A stretch of 64,000 bases of DNA from Pseudomonas sp. CC120222-01a (GCF_003097235.1 NZ_QEQQ01000004.1:164239-228238), one strand, 5' to 3'. Positions 1-9,006 are shown, counted from the first letter of the stretch. Made by a program: numbers and translations. Notes: generated from the sequence alone by a model not told the origin.

Positions 1-1542
1 GACCTGAAGGTGCCGGAAGACCAGGTCAAGTCGCTGCTGCTGGTGCAGCCGGGCCAGGTGTTTTCGCGCAAGGTGATGACCACCACCTCCGAGCTGATCA
101 CCCGTCGCCTGGGCAACGAAGGCTACACCTTCGCCAACGTCAACGGCGTGCCACAGCCGAACGACCAGGACCACACCGTCGATATCATGTTCGTGGTCGA
201 CCCGGGCAAGCGTGCCTACGTCAACCGCATCAACTACCGCGGCAACACCAAGACAGAAGACCAGGTGCTGCGCCGCGAAATGCGCCAGATGGAAGGTGGC
301 TGGGCTTCGACCTACCTGATCGACCAGTCCAAGACCCGCCTCGAGCGCCTGGGCTTCTTCAAGGAAGTCAACGTCGAGACCCCGGCAGTAGCCGGTGTCG
401 ACGACCAGGTCGACGTCAACTACAGCGTCGAAGAGCAAGCCTCCGGTTCGATCACCGCCAGCGTCGGTTTTGCCCAGAGTGCCGGCCTGATCCTCGGCGG
501 TTCGATCAGCCAGAACAACTTCCTCGGTACCGGCAACAAGGTGTCCATCGGCCTGACCCGTTCGGAGTACCAGACCAAATACAACTTTGGCTTCGTCAAC
601 CCCTACTTCACCGAAGACGGCGTCAGCCTGGGCTACAACCTGTTCTACAGCAGCACCGACTACAGCGACTACTACAGTGACGGCGTGTCCTACTACGCCA
701 TCAACAGCTACGGCGCGGGCGTCAACTTCGGCTACCCGATCAACGAGACCTCGCGCCTGACCTACGGCCTGACCCTGCAGCACGACGACATCAACCCGGG
801 CACCTACAGCGCCGACGAGATCTACGACTTCATCCAACGCGAAGGCAAGAGCTTCAACAACCTCAAGGCCTCGATCGGCTGGTCCGAATCGACCCTGAAC
901 AAAGGTGTGCTGGCGACCCGCGGCCACTCCCAGGCCCTGACCCTGATGGCCACTACGCCGGGCAGCGACCTGTCGTTCTACAAGCTCGACTACAACGGCC
1001 AGACCTTCTTGCCGCTGAGCAAGGACACCACCCTGCGCCTGCACACCACCTTGGGCTACGGCAACGGCTACGGCTCCACTGACGGCCTGCCCTTCTACGA
1101 AAGCTACACCGCAGGTGGTCAAGGCTCGGTACGCGGTTTCAAGGACGGCACCCTCGGCCCGCGCAGCACCCCGGCCACCGGCACCTATGCAAGCGCCGGC
1201 CAGGCCTATTACTCCGACCGTGACACCGACGTGCTCGGCGGCAACATCCTGGTCACCGGCGGCGCCGAATACATTTTCCCGATGCCGTTCATCAAGAACC
1301 AGAGCCAGCTGCGCAGCTCGGTGTTCGTCGACGCCGGCAACGTCTATGCCGACACCTGTTACCTGTCTACCACCCAGGGTTGCGGCAACGTCGACCTGAA
1401 CCAGCTGGCGGTGTCGCTGGGCGTGGGGGTGACCTGGTACAGCCCGATGGGGCCGCTGAGCTTCAGCCTGGCAGCGCCGCTGAAAAAGCCGGACAACGCC
1501 GAAACGCAGATCTTCCAGTTCTCCCTGGGGCAGACCTTCTGA
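1..1542 (+). CDS. bamA: Outer-membrane assembly factor BamA, 5' end outside window
   Basis: The reading frame is open from base 1, so the N-terminal signal peptide and the first POTRA domains (roughly 270 residues of a usual ~790) lie outside the window. What remains is the last POTRA domains (codons about 1-145), then a 16-strand Omp85 barrel with the diagnostic VRGF motif (codons about 377-380) and a C-terminal Phe ending in FSLGQTF, the recognition signal for barrel proteins. BamA inserts beta-barrel proteins into the outer membrane with BamBCDE. In Pseudomonas the housekeeping copy is followed by skp-lpxD-fabZ; here it is followed by unrelated small genes. This may therefore be a second copy or a rearranged locus. 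The family call is firm; orthology to the essential copy is open. Confidence 0.93.
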   Translation, partial: DLKVPEDQVKSLLLVQPGQVFSRKVMTTTSELITRRLGNEGYTFANVNGVPQPNDQDHTVDIMFVVDPGKRAYVNRINYRGNTKTEDQVLRREMRQMEGGWASTYLIDQSKTRLERLGFFKEVNVETPAVAGVDDQVDVNYSVEEQASGSITASVGFAQSAGLILGGSISQNNFLGTGNKVSIGLTRSEYQTKYNFGFVNPYFTEDGVSLGYNLFYSSTDYSDYYSDGVSYYAINSYGAGVNFGYPINETSRLTYGLTLQHDDINPGTYSADEIYDFIQREGKSFNNLKASIGWSESTLNKGVLATRGHSQALTLMATTPGSDLSFYKLDYNGQTFLPLSKDTTLRLHTTLGYGNGYGSTDGLPFYESYTAGGQGSVRGFKDGTLGPRSTPATGTYASAGQAYYSDRDTDVLGGNILVTGGAEYIFPMPFIKNQSQLRSSVFVDAGNVYADTCYLSTTQGCGNVDLNQLAVSLGVGVTWYSPMGPLSFSLAAPLKKPDNAETQIFQFSLGQTF

Positions 1543-1644
1543 TCCTGCGCGCACAAATTACCGCTTTTTACCCTCGCTTAACCCAAGTTGACAGTCACCT
1601 TGCCTAAGCTGAGAGACATATGAACATGCCTTGCAGGTAACCCC

Positions 1645-1983
1645 ATGCCACCCTTCGCCCCCACCGCCCTGGCCTCGGCATTGCACGACGACAGCCACGC
1701 CTCGCTGCTCGACCTGGTGCAGCAACGCCTCAGCTGCGTGCTTGGCCCTCGCTACACGGTGATTCTCGCCGCGAGCGGCGACGATGCCAGCCACTACCAC
1801 CTGGCGATCCAGCACAGCCAGAGTGGCCTGTCGCTGGAAGACAACGGCGTCATCGGCCCGGGCTTCGCCGAGCGGCTGCTGGCGCTTGGCGGGCAGGTCA
1901 AGGCCATGCTCGAGTCGGATACCTTTGCTCGCATGGCCAGCGACGAGCCGACACGGCCGTTGGTCTGGCTCAGTGAGCCGTAG
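1645..1983 (+). CDS. Hypothetical small protein
   Basis: This 112-residue cytoplasmic-looking protein has no signal peptide, membrane segment or motif that I recognise. The ATG follows a weak purine stretch (caggtaa) about 8 bases upstream. Codon use is normal for the host. The central part (IQHSQSGLSLEDNGVIGPGF) reads like a compact alpha/beta fold. It starts about 100 bases after bamA on the same strand; no terminator is visible between them, but no coupling either. I have no functional assignment. Confidence 0.6.
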   Translation: MPPFAPTALASALHDDSHASLLDLVQQRLSCVLGPRYTVILAASGDDASHYHLAIQHSQSGLSLEDNGVIGPGFAERLLALGGQVKAMLESDTFARMASDEPTRPLVWLSEP

Positions 1984-2117
1984 CTACTAAAGCGCTGAGC
2001 GAACAGAACTTTTCCCCAATAACTTGTCTATCTGGACATGCCCACGCACGTGGTGGCGCAGCCTCAAGGCGCTGCGCACTGCATGTTCAATGACAACCTT
2101 GGGGGTTGCCTTAACTC

Positions 2118-2507
2118 ATGAAATTCCCTATCCCGAAGTGCCTGCTCGCCGGCCTGTTCGCCCTGGCGGCCGTCGGCTCTGCGTCCGCCACGCCAATGCA
2201 CGCTACCCATGCGGGCCTGGCCGCTGAAAGCATCGTGCAAGCGCCGGCCAAACCCGCCCAAAGTCCCTGGCCAAACCTGGCCAGCGTCGCCGACGGCCAG
2301 CCAGGGCCCCTGCTGGCCCATGACGACCGCTACTGGCGCGACGGCCGCTGGCACTACCACAGCGAGGACCGCCGCCGCGAAGAATGGCGCCGGGCCCAAT
2401 GGCGCCGGGAACAGGCGCGCCGCGAAGCCGAACGCCGCCACGAATGGGAGCGCCGCAACGAGCGCGCCCACCACTATGATGACGACCACCGCTACTATCG
2501 CCGCTAA
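2118..2507 (+). CDS. Exported Arg/His/Trp-rich small protein
   Basis: The 129-residue product has a clear Sec signal peptide (positively charged start, hydrophobic residues 8-22, cleavage near ASA-TP). The mature part begins with a Pro/Ala linker and then becomes very rich in Arg, Trp, Glu and His from about residue 68 to the end, with repeated RREEWRRAQWRREQARRE-type sequence that would form a charged helix, and a final HHYDDDHRYYRR tail. Proteins of this look are common exported or periplasmic unknowns in Pseudomonas. The His/Asp tail could bind metal, but that is only inference. It appears to be a single-gene unit. Confidence 0.7.
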   Translation: MKFPIPKCLLAGLFALAAVGSASATPMHATHAGLAAESIVQAPAKPAQSPWPNLASVADGQPGPLLAHDDRYWRDGRWHYHSEDRRREEWRRAQWRREQARREAERRHEWERRNERAHHYDDDHRYYRR

Positions 2508-2637
2508 GCGCTGCGTGCACCGGCCCTCGCCTGGCCCATAACCCATTGCACATGAACTACATGCCTGCCCCGCCATGGGCAGGCTGAGATCGCTTCCCTA
2601 GCATGGCTCCGGCCATTCGAAAACAAGGAGAAGCGAG

Positions 2638-3693
2638 ATGTCCAATGCCGCCACCGCCTGCCAGAGCGTGACCTGGAACCCGATCACCAAGACCAGCTCG
2701 TTCAGCGCCCACGACCGTGAAATCCTCACCCGCCACTGGCACCCCGTGGCCTTCAGCGCCGAGGTGGGCGACAAACCCTATGCCGTCACCCTGCTCGATG
2801 AGCCCATCGTGCTGTACCGCACTGGCGGCAAGCTCAATGCTGCCCGGGATATCTGCAGCCACCGCGGCGCACCGCTGAGCCGCGGTTGGGTGCAGGGCGA
2901 AAACATCATCTGCCCGTACCATGGGCTGCACTTCGGCACTGATGGCCGCTGCACGCGGATCCCCTCGGAGCCCAATGCCAACCTCACCGAACGCCACCGC
3001 ATCCAGATGTACACCGCCCGCGAGGAATTCGGGCTGGTCTGGGTACTGATGGCCGGCAGCGACGCGCCCTTCCCCGAAATGCCTTCCTGGCACGATGACA
3101 GCTATCAGCGCATCCTGCCGCCATCGATCGACATCGCTGCCTCGGCCGGGCGCCAGGTCGAGGGGTTCATCGATGTCGCCCACTTCGCCTGGATCCACCA
3201 CGACGCCTTCGCCGACCGCGACAACCCGGTGGTACCGACCTACCGGGCTGAACTGACGGCCCACGGCATGCACGCCGAATACGTCAGCAGCGTCAGCAAC
3301 TTCCCCAAGCACTTGCAGCACCGGGCACCGAGCGACTTCCAGTGGAAGCGCACCTTCGACGTGTTCGCGCCGTTCACCGCACGGCTTGCGGTGAATTTCC
3401 CCGACCCTGAACAGCGCCTGGTCATCCTCAATGCCGCCAGCCCGATCTCGGCGCGCAAGACCCGGATGTTCTGCGCGATCACCCGCAACTTCGACCAGCA
3501 CCTGCCGCTGGACGATGTGTATGCGTTCAACCAGCAAGTGTTCGAAGAGGACCGCGACATCGTCGAACTGTGCCGCCCCGAAGACCTGCCCCTGGACCTT
3601 TCGCTGGAAATCCACATCCCGGCCGACCGTTCCTCCACCGCCTACCGCCGGGCCCTGAGCGCCCTGGGCCTGGGCCGCGCCTTCACCAGCTGA
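2638..3693 (+). CDS. Rieske non-heme iron oxygenase, alpha subunit (VanA-like size)
   Basis: This is a 351-residue oxygenase. The Rieske [2Fe-2S] ligands are C73, H75, C92 and H95, with exactly 16 residues between the pairs. The mononuclear iron motif E175-x3-D179-x2-H182-x4-H187 follows, with D179 positioned to bridge electron transfer between subunits. Length and layout match single-component VanA/TsaM-type demethylases rather than two-subunit aromatic dioxygenases. The start has a good ribosome site (aaggag). The next gene, 28 bases downstream, encodes an electron-transfer protein, so the two probably form a complete monooxygenase or demethylase. The substrate is unknown; both regulators downstream suggest an inducible catabolic function. 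Confidence 0.9.
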   Translation: MSNAATACQSVTWNPITKTSSFSAHDREILTRHWHPVAFSAEVGDKPYAVTLLDEPIVLYRTGGKLNAARDICSHRGAPLSRGWVQGENIICPYHGLHFGTDGRCTRIPSEPNANLTERHRIQMYTAREEFGLVWVLMAGSDAPFPEMPSWHDDSYQRILPPSIDIAASAGRQVEGFIDVAHFAWIHHDAFADRDNPVVPTYRAELTAHGMHAEYVSSVSNFPKHLQHRAPSDFQWKRTFDVFAPFTARLAVNFPDPEQRLVILNAASPISARKTRMFCAITRNFDQHLPLDDVYAFNQQVFEEDRDIVELCRPEDLPLDLSLEIHIPADRSSTAYRRALSALGLGRAFTS

Positions 3694-3721
3694 CGGGCAA
3701 ACCTGCGAGGGAGTATCGAAC

Positions 3722-5083
3722 ATGTACAAATGGGAATGCCTGGTGTGCGGTTTCATCTACGACGAAGCCGTGGGGATACCGGAAGATGGCATCACAGCGG
3801 GTACCCGCTGGGAAGATGTACCGCAGGACTGGTTCTGCCCGGAGTGCGGCGTGGGCAAGGGTGACTTCGACATGGTCCGCCTGCCGCTGGATGCCCAGGC
3901 GGCAGAGCCGCTAGCCCCACAGGCGCCGGACCCGGTGGTGATAATCGGTTCGGGGCTCGCCGGCTATACCGTGGCGCGCGAACTGCGCAAGCTCGACACC
4001 GCCGTACCGATCCTGATCATCACCCGCGATGGCGGCGAGTTCTACTCAAAGCCCGCGCTTTCCAACGCCTTGCAAAGTGGCAGGCTGCCCGAGCAGCTGG
4101 TCACCGCCAGTGCGGCGCAGATGGCCGAGCAACTGGCTGCCAGCGTGGTCACCGGCACCTGTGTGGAACGCATCGACACAGACGCACAGTGCGTCTATAT
4201 CGCCGGGCAGGCGCAGCGCTACAGCGCACTGGTGCTGGCGCTGGGCGCAGACCCTCGGCGCCCGGCGCTCGAAGGTGACGGTGTGCCGGCGATCATCACC
4301 GTCAACGACCTGGACGACTACCGCCGCTTTCGCCTGCAGATCGGCCAGGCCAGCCGGGTCGCGATTCTGGGGGGTGGCTTGATCGGCTGCGAATTCGCCA
4401 ATGACCTGGGGCATGCCGGCCATGCGGTGACCCTCGTCGACCGTGCCACCTGGCCGCTGAGCCGGCTGCTGCCGGAGCCGGCCGGTGCAGCGATGGCCAG
4501 TGCCCTGACCTCGCTCGGCGTCACCCTGGCGTTAGGTGCCACGCCCGTCGCTGTCCAACGCAAGGGCGCGGCGTTGCAGGTGCTGATGGCCGATGACCAG
4601 GAGCTGGAAGTGGACTATGTACTCAGCGCCATCGGCCTGGCTCCGCGGGTGCAGCTGGCCCGCAGCGCCGGGCTTGAAGTGGGCAGCGGCATCGTCACCG
4701 ATGCCTGCCTGCAGACCAGTGCCCGCAATGTCTATGCCCTGGGCGACTGTGCCGAAGTACATGGCCTGGTGTTGCCTTACGTGCTGCCGATCATGCTCCA
4801 GGCCCGTGCCCTGGCGCGCACCCTGGCCGGCCAGCTGACACCGGTTGCCTACCCGGCCATGCCGGTGACGGTGAAAACCAGTGTGCTGCCGACCGTCGTA
4901 GCCACGCCATTAGGTGATAAGGGCGCCTGGTCTACCGAGCTGCTGGGCCACTGCGACCGCGGCATGGCCAAGGTGCGTGCGGTGTTCCACGACCCTGAGC
5001 GGCGGATGCAGGGCTTTGTGCTGATGGGCGCTGCCACCGGCGAGAAGGCCGAACTGCTCAAAGCCTTGCCGGACTGGAGGTAA
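3722..5083 (+). CDS. Rubredoxin-FAD reductase fusion, electron donor for the Rieske oxygenase
   Basis: Residues 1-50 are a complete rubredoxin with the iron ligands C6, C9, C39 and C42. After a short Ala/Pro linker comes a pyridine-nucleotide-disulfide-type oxidoreductase: an FAD-binding motif (IIGSGLAG, about residue 74), an NAD(P)H-binding motif (ILGGGLIG, about residue 218) and the second FAD motif ending in ALGDCAE. This combines in one chain what alkane hydroxylase systems split into AlkG and AlkT. It probably carries electrons from NAD(P)H through FAD and the rubredoxin iron to the Rieske protein encoded immediately upstream. Most Rieske oxygenases use ferredoxin or FNR-type [2Fe-2S] reductases, so a rubredoxin donor is less common. 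Confidence 0.9.
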   Translation: MYKWECLVCGFIYDEAVGIPEDGITAGTRWEDVPQDWFCPECGVGKGDFDMVRLPLDAQAAEPLAPQAPDPVVIIGSGLAGYTVARELRKLDTAVPILIITRDGGEFYSKPALSNALQSGRLPEQLVTASAAQMAEQLAASVVTGTCVERIDTDAQCVYIAGQAQRYSALVLALGADPRRPALEGDGVPAIITVNDLDDYRRFRLQIGQASRVAILGGGLIGCEFANDLGHAGHAVTLVDRATWPLSRLLPEPAGAAMASALTSLGVTLALGATPVAVQRKGAALQVLMADDQELEVDYVLSAIGLAPRVQLARSAGLEVGSGIVTDACLQTSARNVYALGDCAEVHGLVLPYVLPIMLQARALARTLAGQLTPVAYPAMPVTVKTSVLPTVVATPLGDKGAWSTELLGHCDRGMAKVRAVFHDPERRMQGFVLMGAATGEKAELLKALPDWR

Positions 5084-5101
5084 CGGCACGCAGCCAAGCC
5101 T

Positions 5102-5125
5102 CGATATATTGTTTAGTATATAGCG
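5102..5125. promoter_or_regulatory. Operator-like inverted repeat upstream of the LysR gene
   Basis: A 24-base AT-rich dyad lies between the reductase and the lysR-type gene. Its half-sites are CGATATATT (left) and TATATAGCG (right; reverse complement CGCTATATA), separated by 6 bases, matching at 7 of 9 positions. The same geometry and nearly the same half-sites recur at 6137-6160 in front of the tetR-type gene. It is probably a binding site for one of the two local regulators, with TetR the better fit for a compact palindrome. Confidence 0.6.
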
Positions 5126-5187
5126 AGACAAAGACCAGAACCGGCCCGGGGCATTGCGCAGATGCCCCGCGCCTGAGCGAGGCTGCC

Positions 5188-6108
5188 GTGGCCAAAGCCG
5201 TGCCGAACTGCGACACCCAACTGCTGCGCACGTTGCAGACCTTGTTGTCCGAATGCAGCGTGTCACGCACCGCCGAACGCCTAGGCCAGAGCCAGCCGGC
5301 GGTCAGCGTGGCCCTGCGCCGCCTGCGCCAGCTCACTGGCGACCCGCTGCTGGTACGCAGTGGCAGCCGCATGGTGCTGACCAGCCATGGCGAGAACCTG
5401 ATTGAACCCCTGGCCCAGGCGCTGGCCGGGATCGAGCAGGTGCTGGACCCGATCGACCGCTTCGACCCCGCCACCACCCGCCTGCACTTTCGCATCAGCA
5501 CGCCGGACTACCTCAGCGTGTTCTTCGTGCCGGCCATCATCGAACGCTTCCACGCCCAGGCCCCGCTGGCCACCCTGGAGCTGACCCACCTGCAGGCCGA
5601 GGGCGGTTACACGCGCGGGCTGGAGGACGGCACGCTGGACCTGGTGATCGGCAACTGGCGCAGCCCCGCACAGCACCTGCACTTGCAGGCCCTGTGCGAC
5701 GACGACCTGGTCTGCCTGGTACGCGATGATCACCCGGTACCCCCCGGTGGCCTGACCCGTGAAGCCTACCTGCAGGCGGACCACCTCGACGTGCTGACCC
5801 TCGGCGCCTGCGGGCAAGGCACGATCGGTGCCGAACTGGACAAAAGCGGCCTGGCCCGGCGCGTGACCACCACCCTGCCGTACTTCTGCCTGGCACCTTA
5901 TGCCCTGGTGAAGTCCAACCTGGTGTTCACCACCACGCGCGCGTTCGCCAGGCACTACGCCGAACTGCTGCCGGTGCGGATCGAGCCATTCCCGGTCCCC
6001 GCGCAACCGCTGCGCTATTACCAGCTGTGGCATGCCCGCAAGCACCGGGCGCAATCCTCGAAGTGGCTGCGCGGGCTGGTGCTGACGGCCGCCAAGGCAA
6101 TCACCTGA
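5188..6108 (+). CDS. LysR-family transcriptional regulator
   Basis: The product has 306 residues with a GTG start. The N-terminal winged helix-turn-helix (residues about 12-70) contains the typical SVSRTAERLGQSQPAVSVAL recognition stretch followed by DPLLVRSGSRMVLTSHG, the signature of the NodD/LinR/PcpR branch that often responds to aromatic compounds. The remainder is the two-lobed effector-binding domain. It lies 104 bases downstream of the reductase gene, in the same direction, with an operator-like dyad in between. It is a plausible activator of the Rieske oxygenase pair. No effector can be inferred from the sequence. Confidence 0.9.
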   Translation: MAKAVPNCDTQLLRTLQTLLSECSVSRTAERLGQSQPAVSVALRRLRQLTGDPLLVRSGSRMVLTSHGENLIEPLAQALAGIEQVLDPIDRFDPATTRLHFRISTPDYLSVFFVPAIIERFHAQAPLATLELTHLQAEGGYTRGLEDGTLDLVIGNWRSPAQHLHLQALCDDDLVCLVRDDHPVPPGGLTREAYLQADHLDVLTLGACGQGTIGAELDKSGLARRVTTTLPYFCLAPYALVKSNLVFTTTRAFARHYAELLPVRIEPFPVPAQPLRYYQLWHARKHRAQSSKWLRGLVLTAAKAIT

Positions 6109-6136
6109 CCGCAAGGGCAAGATTCCTGCGCACTAT

Positions 6137-6160
6137 CGCTATATATTTTTGTATATTGCG
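6137..6160. promoter_or_regulatory. Operator-like inverted repeat upstream of the TetR gene
   Basis: This is a 24-base dyad with half-sites CGCTATATA and TATATTGCG (reverse complement CGCAATATA), 8 of 9 matching, and a 6-base centre. It has the same length and spacing as the dyad at 5102-5125, whose reverse complement begins with the identical nine bases CGCTATATA. It is 58-91 bases upstream of the TetR start, as expected for autoregulation. The coincidence of two such sites in one locus is the main support. Confidence 0.65.
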
Positions 6161-6227
6161 AATTCTCATTTGCTCAGCGCACGGGGCAACGCACCCGGCG
6201 CAGCCAGGAACCGTTGCCGTGTACATC

Positions 6228-6848
6228 ATGCCGTTCGAATTGCCACGAGAAACCGAGGACACCCTGAACGCACCGGTGCGGCGGGTCATCCTCGACGCCG
6301 CCGGCGAGGCATTCGCCCAACAGGGCTATGCCGCCACCAAGCTCTCGGCGATTGCCTCGCTGGCCAGCCTGCCCCGCTCCAACGTGCTCTACTACTTCAA
6401 GTCCAAGGCCAACATCTACAGCCAGGTGCTGGAGGACATCGCCCCCTGCTACCTGCAGGCCTGCGCACCGTTCGCCAGGGAAGACGAACCGCTGCAGGCA
6501 CTGAGCCGCACGGTGACGGCGCTGATCAGCCTGTTCGAGCACCGGCCATTCGCCTCGAAGGTGCTCCTGCAGGAACTCAAGGAAGGTGGCCAGCGCATTC
6601 CCGGCAACTTTCTCGAGCACTGGGCGCAGCAGGCACGGGAAAACACCGCGCATGTGCGCCAGTGGATCAGCAGCGGCAAGCTGGCGCCGGTGAATCCGGA
6701 GCATGTGCTGCCGTCGGTGTGGGCCATCGCCCAGTCCTGCCTCGGCCTGGGCTGGCATGCCCCCAGCCAGGCCGGGCAACGGATCGACTACCAGGCTGCG
6801 GCCGATTCTTCGTTGCGCCTGCTGCTCAATGGGCTGGCGCCGGCCTAG
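6228..6848 (+). CDS. TetR-family transcriptional repressor
   Basis: This is a 206-residue regulator. The N-terminal helix-turn-helix (residues about 15-60) reads ILDAAGEAFAQQGYAATKLS followed by LPRSNVLYYFKSKANIY, which is canonical TetR. The C-terminal helical part resembles the RutR/TetR_C_6 group. An in-frame GTG at 6219 is an alternative start that sits closer to the best ribosome site (aggaac); I kept the ATG. It converges with the hvfC gene, overlapping it by 4 bases. The two operator-like dyads at 5102 and 6137 suggest it represses itself and the lysR gene. Confidence 0.88.
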   Translation: MPFELPRETEDTLNAPVRRVILDAAGEAFAQQGYAATKLSAIASLASLPRSNVLYYFKSKANIYSQVLEDIAPCYLQACAPFAREDEPLQALSRTVTALISLFEHRPFASKVLLQELKEGGQRIPGNFLEHWAQQARENTAHVRQWISSGKLAPVNPEHVLPSVWAIAQSCLGLGWHAPSQAGQRIDYQAAADSSLRLLLNGLAPA

Positions 6849-7582
6849 TCGCAGCGCGTGCCGAGTACCACGCCCTGGGCTTTGAGGCTGAGTAACAACG
6901 CAAGACCCTGGGCCTCGATGGCGGCGAGTTCGACGCCGGCAGCCGCAGCCAGCACCGCCAGGTGTTCACGCCCGCTCAGTGGCTGGTCTTGCAACGACGC
7001 CAGCAGCGCATGGGCCAACGGTGCCAGGCGCGAGAAGCTCACTTTGTGGCCCGCGCCTCGGTGCGCCAGCAGCAGCGTCGGCACGTCTGGCGCCTCAACC
7101 GGAAGATGCTCCGGCCCGATGTGGCTAACCGGCCAGGCATAGGCCAGCGGCACGGCGAGGCTGGACAGCACAGGCACGCCTTCGAGCAGATCACCTTCAG
7201 GGTCATGCTCAGGTTCGGCGGCATCGCTCAGCAGCAAGGCCGTTTCGATCCACTCGTAATGGGCCAGTTCGGCGACCCACTCGGGCTGGTCGGTGCGCCC
7301 TTGCAGGTACTCGACCCATTCGCCGCCAACTTCGGTGAACAGCGGCGTGTGGCAGCGATGACGGGCATAAAAGTCTTCACACAACCCCTGCCAGTGTTCG
7401 CTGGCGAGGCTGGCATGCAGCACCGGAAAGCTGCCGGCCAACAGTGACTGCAGGTTGCCGAAGAACAGTTGCCGGTACACCGCCAGACGCCGTGCTTCGA
7501 TACCGGGCGGCGGTGGATTGGCCTGCGGATCGCGGATATGCCCGGCCATGCGCAGTTGCTGTTCGCGCAGCGAGTCAGCCAT
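6845..7582 (-). CDS. HvfC/BufC-family RiPP maturation partner (DUF2063)
   Basis: The 245-residue product has the DUF2063 N-terminal domain, recognisable from [19 protein letters not shown] and the later [25 protein letters not shown] stretch, plus a C-terminal all-helical domain. In copper-RiPP operons this protein is the partner of the multinuclear iron oxidase and binds the precursor leader. Its ATG overlaps the end of the upstream oxidase gene by 8 bases, indicating translational coupling. Upstream in-frame codons in this frame run through the oxidase gene and are not used. It is the last gene of the operon and converges on the tetR gene. Confidence 0.88.
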   Translation of the reverse strand: MADSLREQQLRMAGHIRDPQANPPPPGIEARRLAVYRQLFFGNLQSLLAGSFPVLHASLASEHWQGLCEDFYARHRCHTPLFTEVGGEWVEYLQGRTDQPEWVAELAHYEWIETALLLSDAAEPEHDPEGDLLEGVPVLSSLAVPLAYAWPVSHIGPEHLPVEAPDVPTLLLAHRGAGHKVSFSRLAPLAHALLASLQDQPLSGREHLAVLAAAAGVELAAIEAQGLALLLSLKAQGVVLGTRCD

Positions 7583-8420
7583 GGCGCACCGCCAGGGCCG
7601 GCGCCACGGGTTGCAGGCTGCGAATGTGCCCCACCTCAGCCAGCAGTTCGGCCAGCGGTGGCAGGTTGAAGTCGCGTTCGAGCAAGGTCGGCACCGGCCC
7701 CAGGTGCTGGTAGGCACTGGCCAGCAGGCCCCAGACATCCGGCTTGACGCTGGCGCCATGGGTGTCGATCTTCAGGTCCGGCGCTTCGTCGTAGTGCCCG
7801 GCCACATGCAGGCAGACCACCCGCTCGGCCGGCACCTGGGCGAGGAACTCGGCAGCGTCGTAGCGATGGTTGCAGGCATTGACCACGATGTTGTTGATGT
7901 CCAGCAGCAGGTCGCAGTCCGCCTCGCTCAACACCGCCCGAAGAAACTCGATCTCGCTCATCGCCTGATACGGCGCGGCATAGTACGAGATGTTCTCCAC
8001 GGCGATACGCCGGCCGAGGGCATCCTGGACTTCAGCGATACGCCGGGCAGTATGGCGCACGGCTTCGTCGGTGAACGGCATCGGAATGAGATCGTACAGA
8101 TGGCCGTCATCGGCGCAGTAGCTCAGGTGCTCACTGAACAGCGGAACCTGATGACGGTCGAGAAAGGCGCGGATCTGGCGCAGAAAGCCATGGTCCAGCG
8201 GAGCCGGGCCACCCAGCGACAATGACAGGCCGTGGCAGGACAGCGGATAGCGCTCGGCCAGTTGCGCGAGGCCTTCGCCGAAGGCACCGCCGACGCCGAT
8301 CCAGTTGTCCGGGGCGCATTCGAGAAAGTCCACGGCGCCGGCGTCCATGTTCAGCAGCTCGGGCAGCAGCCCACGGCGCAAGCCCAGGCCTGCGCCCTGC
8401 AGGGTTGAAGAAGTACTCAT
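7575..8420 (-). CDS. MNIO-family RiPP maturase (DUF692; HvfB/BufB)
   Basis: This 281-residue TIM-barrel enzyme of the multinuclear non-heme iron-dependent oxidase family modifies cysteines of a ribosomal precursor. Candidate iron ligands, all in the expected order, are H63, E97/H98, E142/N143, D174/N176, H205/H209, D219/H221 and E248. Known members convert EGKCG-type cysteines into copper-binding heterocycles (oxazolone/thioamide or thiooxazole). The gene immediately upstream encodes a protein with six such EGKCG motifs, so substrate and enzyme are adjacent. Operon order: precursor, MNIO, partner. I see no DoxX-type fourth gene next to it. Confidence 0.92.
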   Translation of the reverse strand: MSTSSTLQGAGLGLRRGLLPELLNMDAGAVDFLECAPDNWIGVGGAFGEGLAQLAERYPLSCHGLSLSLGGPAPLDHGFLRQIRAFLDRHQVPLFSEHLSYCADDGHLYDLIPMPFTDEAVRHTARRIAEVQDALGRRIAVENISYYAAPYQAMSEIEFLRAVLSEADCDLLLDINNIVVNACNHRYDAAEFLAQVPAERVVCLHVAGHYDEAPDLKIDTHGASVKPDVWGLLASAYQHLGPVPTLLERDFNLPPLAELLAEVGHIRSLQPVAPALAVRHG

Positions 8421-8445
8421 TGGCTTGTTCCTTGTGGTGCAGCGC

Positions 8446-8471
8446 CCTCCCCGGCCCAGGGCCTAGGGAGG
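8446..8471 (-). other. GC-rich intercistronic hairpin between RiPP precursor and maturase
   Basis: In the 64-base gap between the precursor and maturase genes, CCTCCC (8446-8451) pairs with GGGAGG (8466-8471). A further 4-bp inner stem (8453-8456 with 8460-8463) closes a 3-base loop. There is no T-run, so it is not a clear terminator. In many RiPP operons such a hairpin stabilises the abundant precursor message or partly stops transcription before the enzyme genes. That role here is inference. Confidence 0.45.
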
Positions 8472-8484
8472 ATGCCGCTGCGGG

Positions 8485-9006
8485 TCAGTTCTTGGCCTGG
8501 CTCAGCTTGCTGTACAGGTCGGTCGGGAATGGATTGCCATTGGCGTCGAACTGGTGCTTGCGGAACTGGTAAACCTCGGCCTCGGAAAGATAGCCATCGT
8601 GGTTGGCGTCGATCGCATCGAACTCGGCACCTGCCTTTGGCGCCACCGCCAGCAGTTCGGCGCGGGACACGCGGCCGTCATGGTCGGCGTCGGTGCTGGC
8701 GAACGAGGCGTCGCCACACTTGCCTTCACCGCATTTGCCTTCGGCCTGGGTAACCTTGCCCTTGGCACCGCTGGCGCCACACTTGCCCTCGCCGCACTTG
8801 CCTTCGGCCTGGGTGGCCTTGGCGCCGCTGGCACCACACTTGCCTTCGCCACACTTGCCCTCGCCGGCCTTTTCTGCCGCCGCCAGTTGATAGCCTTGTG
8901 GCAGTGCCTCGACGGCAAACGCAGAGGAAGCCAGGTTGATGCCGCCCACCAGGGCGATGCTCAGCAGGCCGAGACGGGTTTTGTTGGGGAACTGGATACG
9001 GGACAT
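8485..9006 (-). CDS. Copper-RiPP precursor (HvfA/bufferin type) with two EF-hands
   Basis: This is a 173-residue exported protein. The signal peptide spans residues 1-31 (hydrophobic core LLSIALVGGINLASSAFA). Three EGKCGEGKCG blocks follow, giving six EGKCG motifs with cysteines 52, 57, 71, 76, 92 and 97, separated by ASGAK-type spacers. Two canonical EF-hand loops come next: D106-x-D108-x-D110-G-x5-E117 and D133-x-N135-x-D137-G-x5-E144. The EGKCG motif is the substrate of MNIO maturases and gives copper-chelating cysteine derivatives. EF-hands suggest additional calcium binding. The chosen ATG has an aggaga ribosome site; an upstream in-frame ATG at 9042 is rejected because it lies before that site. 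It probably protects the periplasm against copper. Confidence 0.88.
   Translation of the reverse strand: MSRIQFPNKTRLGLLSIALVGGINLASSAFAVEALPQGYQLAAAEKAGEGKCGEGKCGASGAKATQAEGKCGEGKCGASGAKGKVTQAEGKCGEGKCGDASFASTDADHDGRVSRAELLAVAPKAGAEFDAIDANHDGYLSEAEVYQFRKHQFDANGNPFPTDLYSKLSQAKN

Noticed and set aside
1588..1623. Sigma-70 promoter TTGACA upstream of the small gene at 1645
   Set aside because: The -35 is perfect, but no -10 box lies at 16-18 bases; the nearest TA-rich hexamer is too far away.
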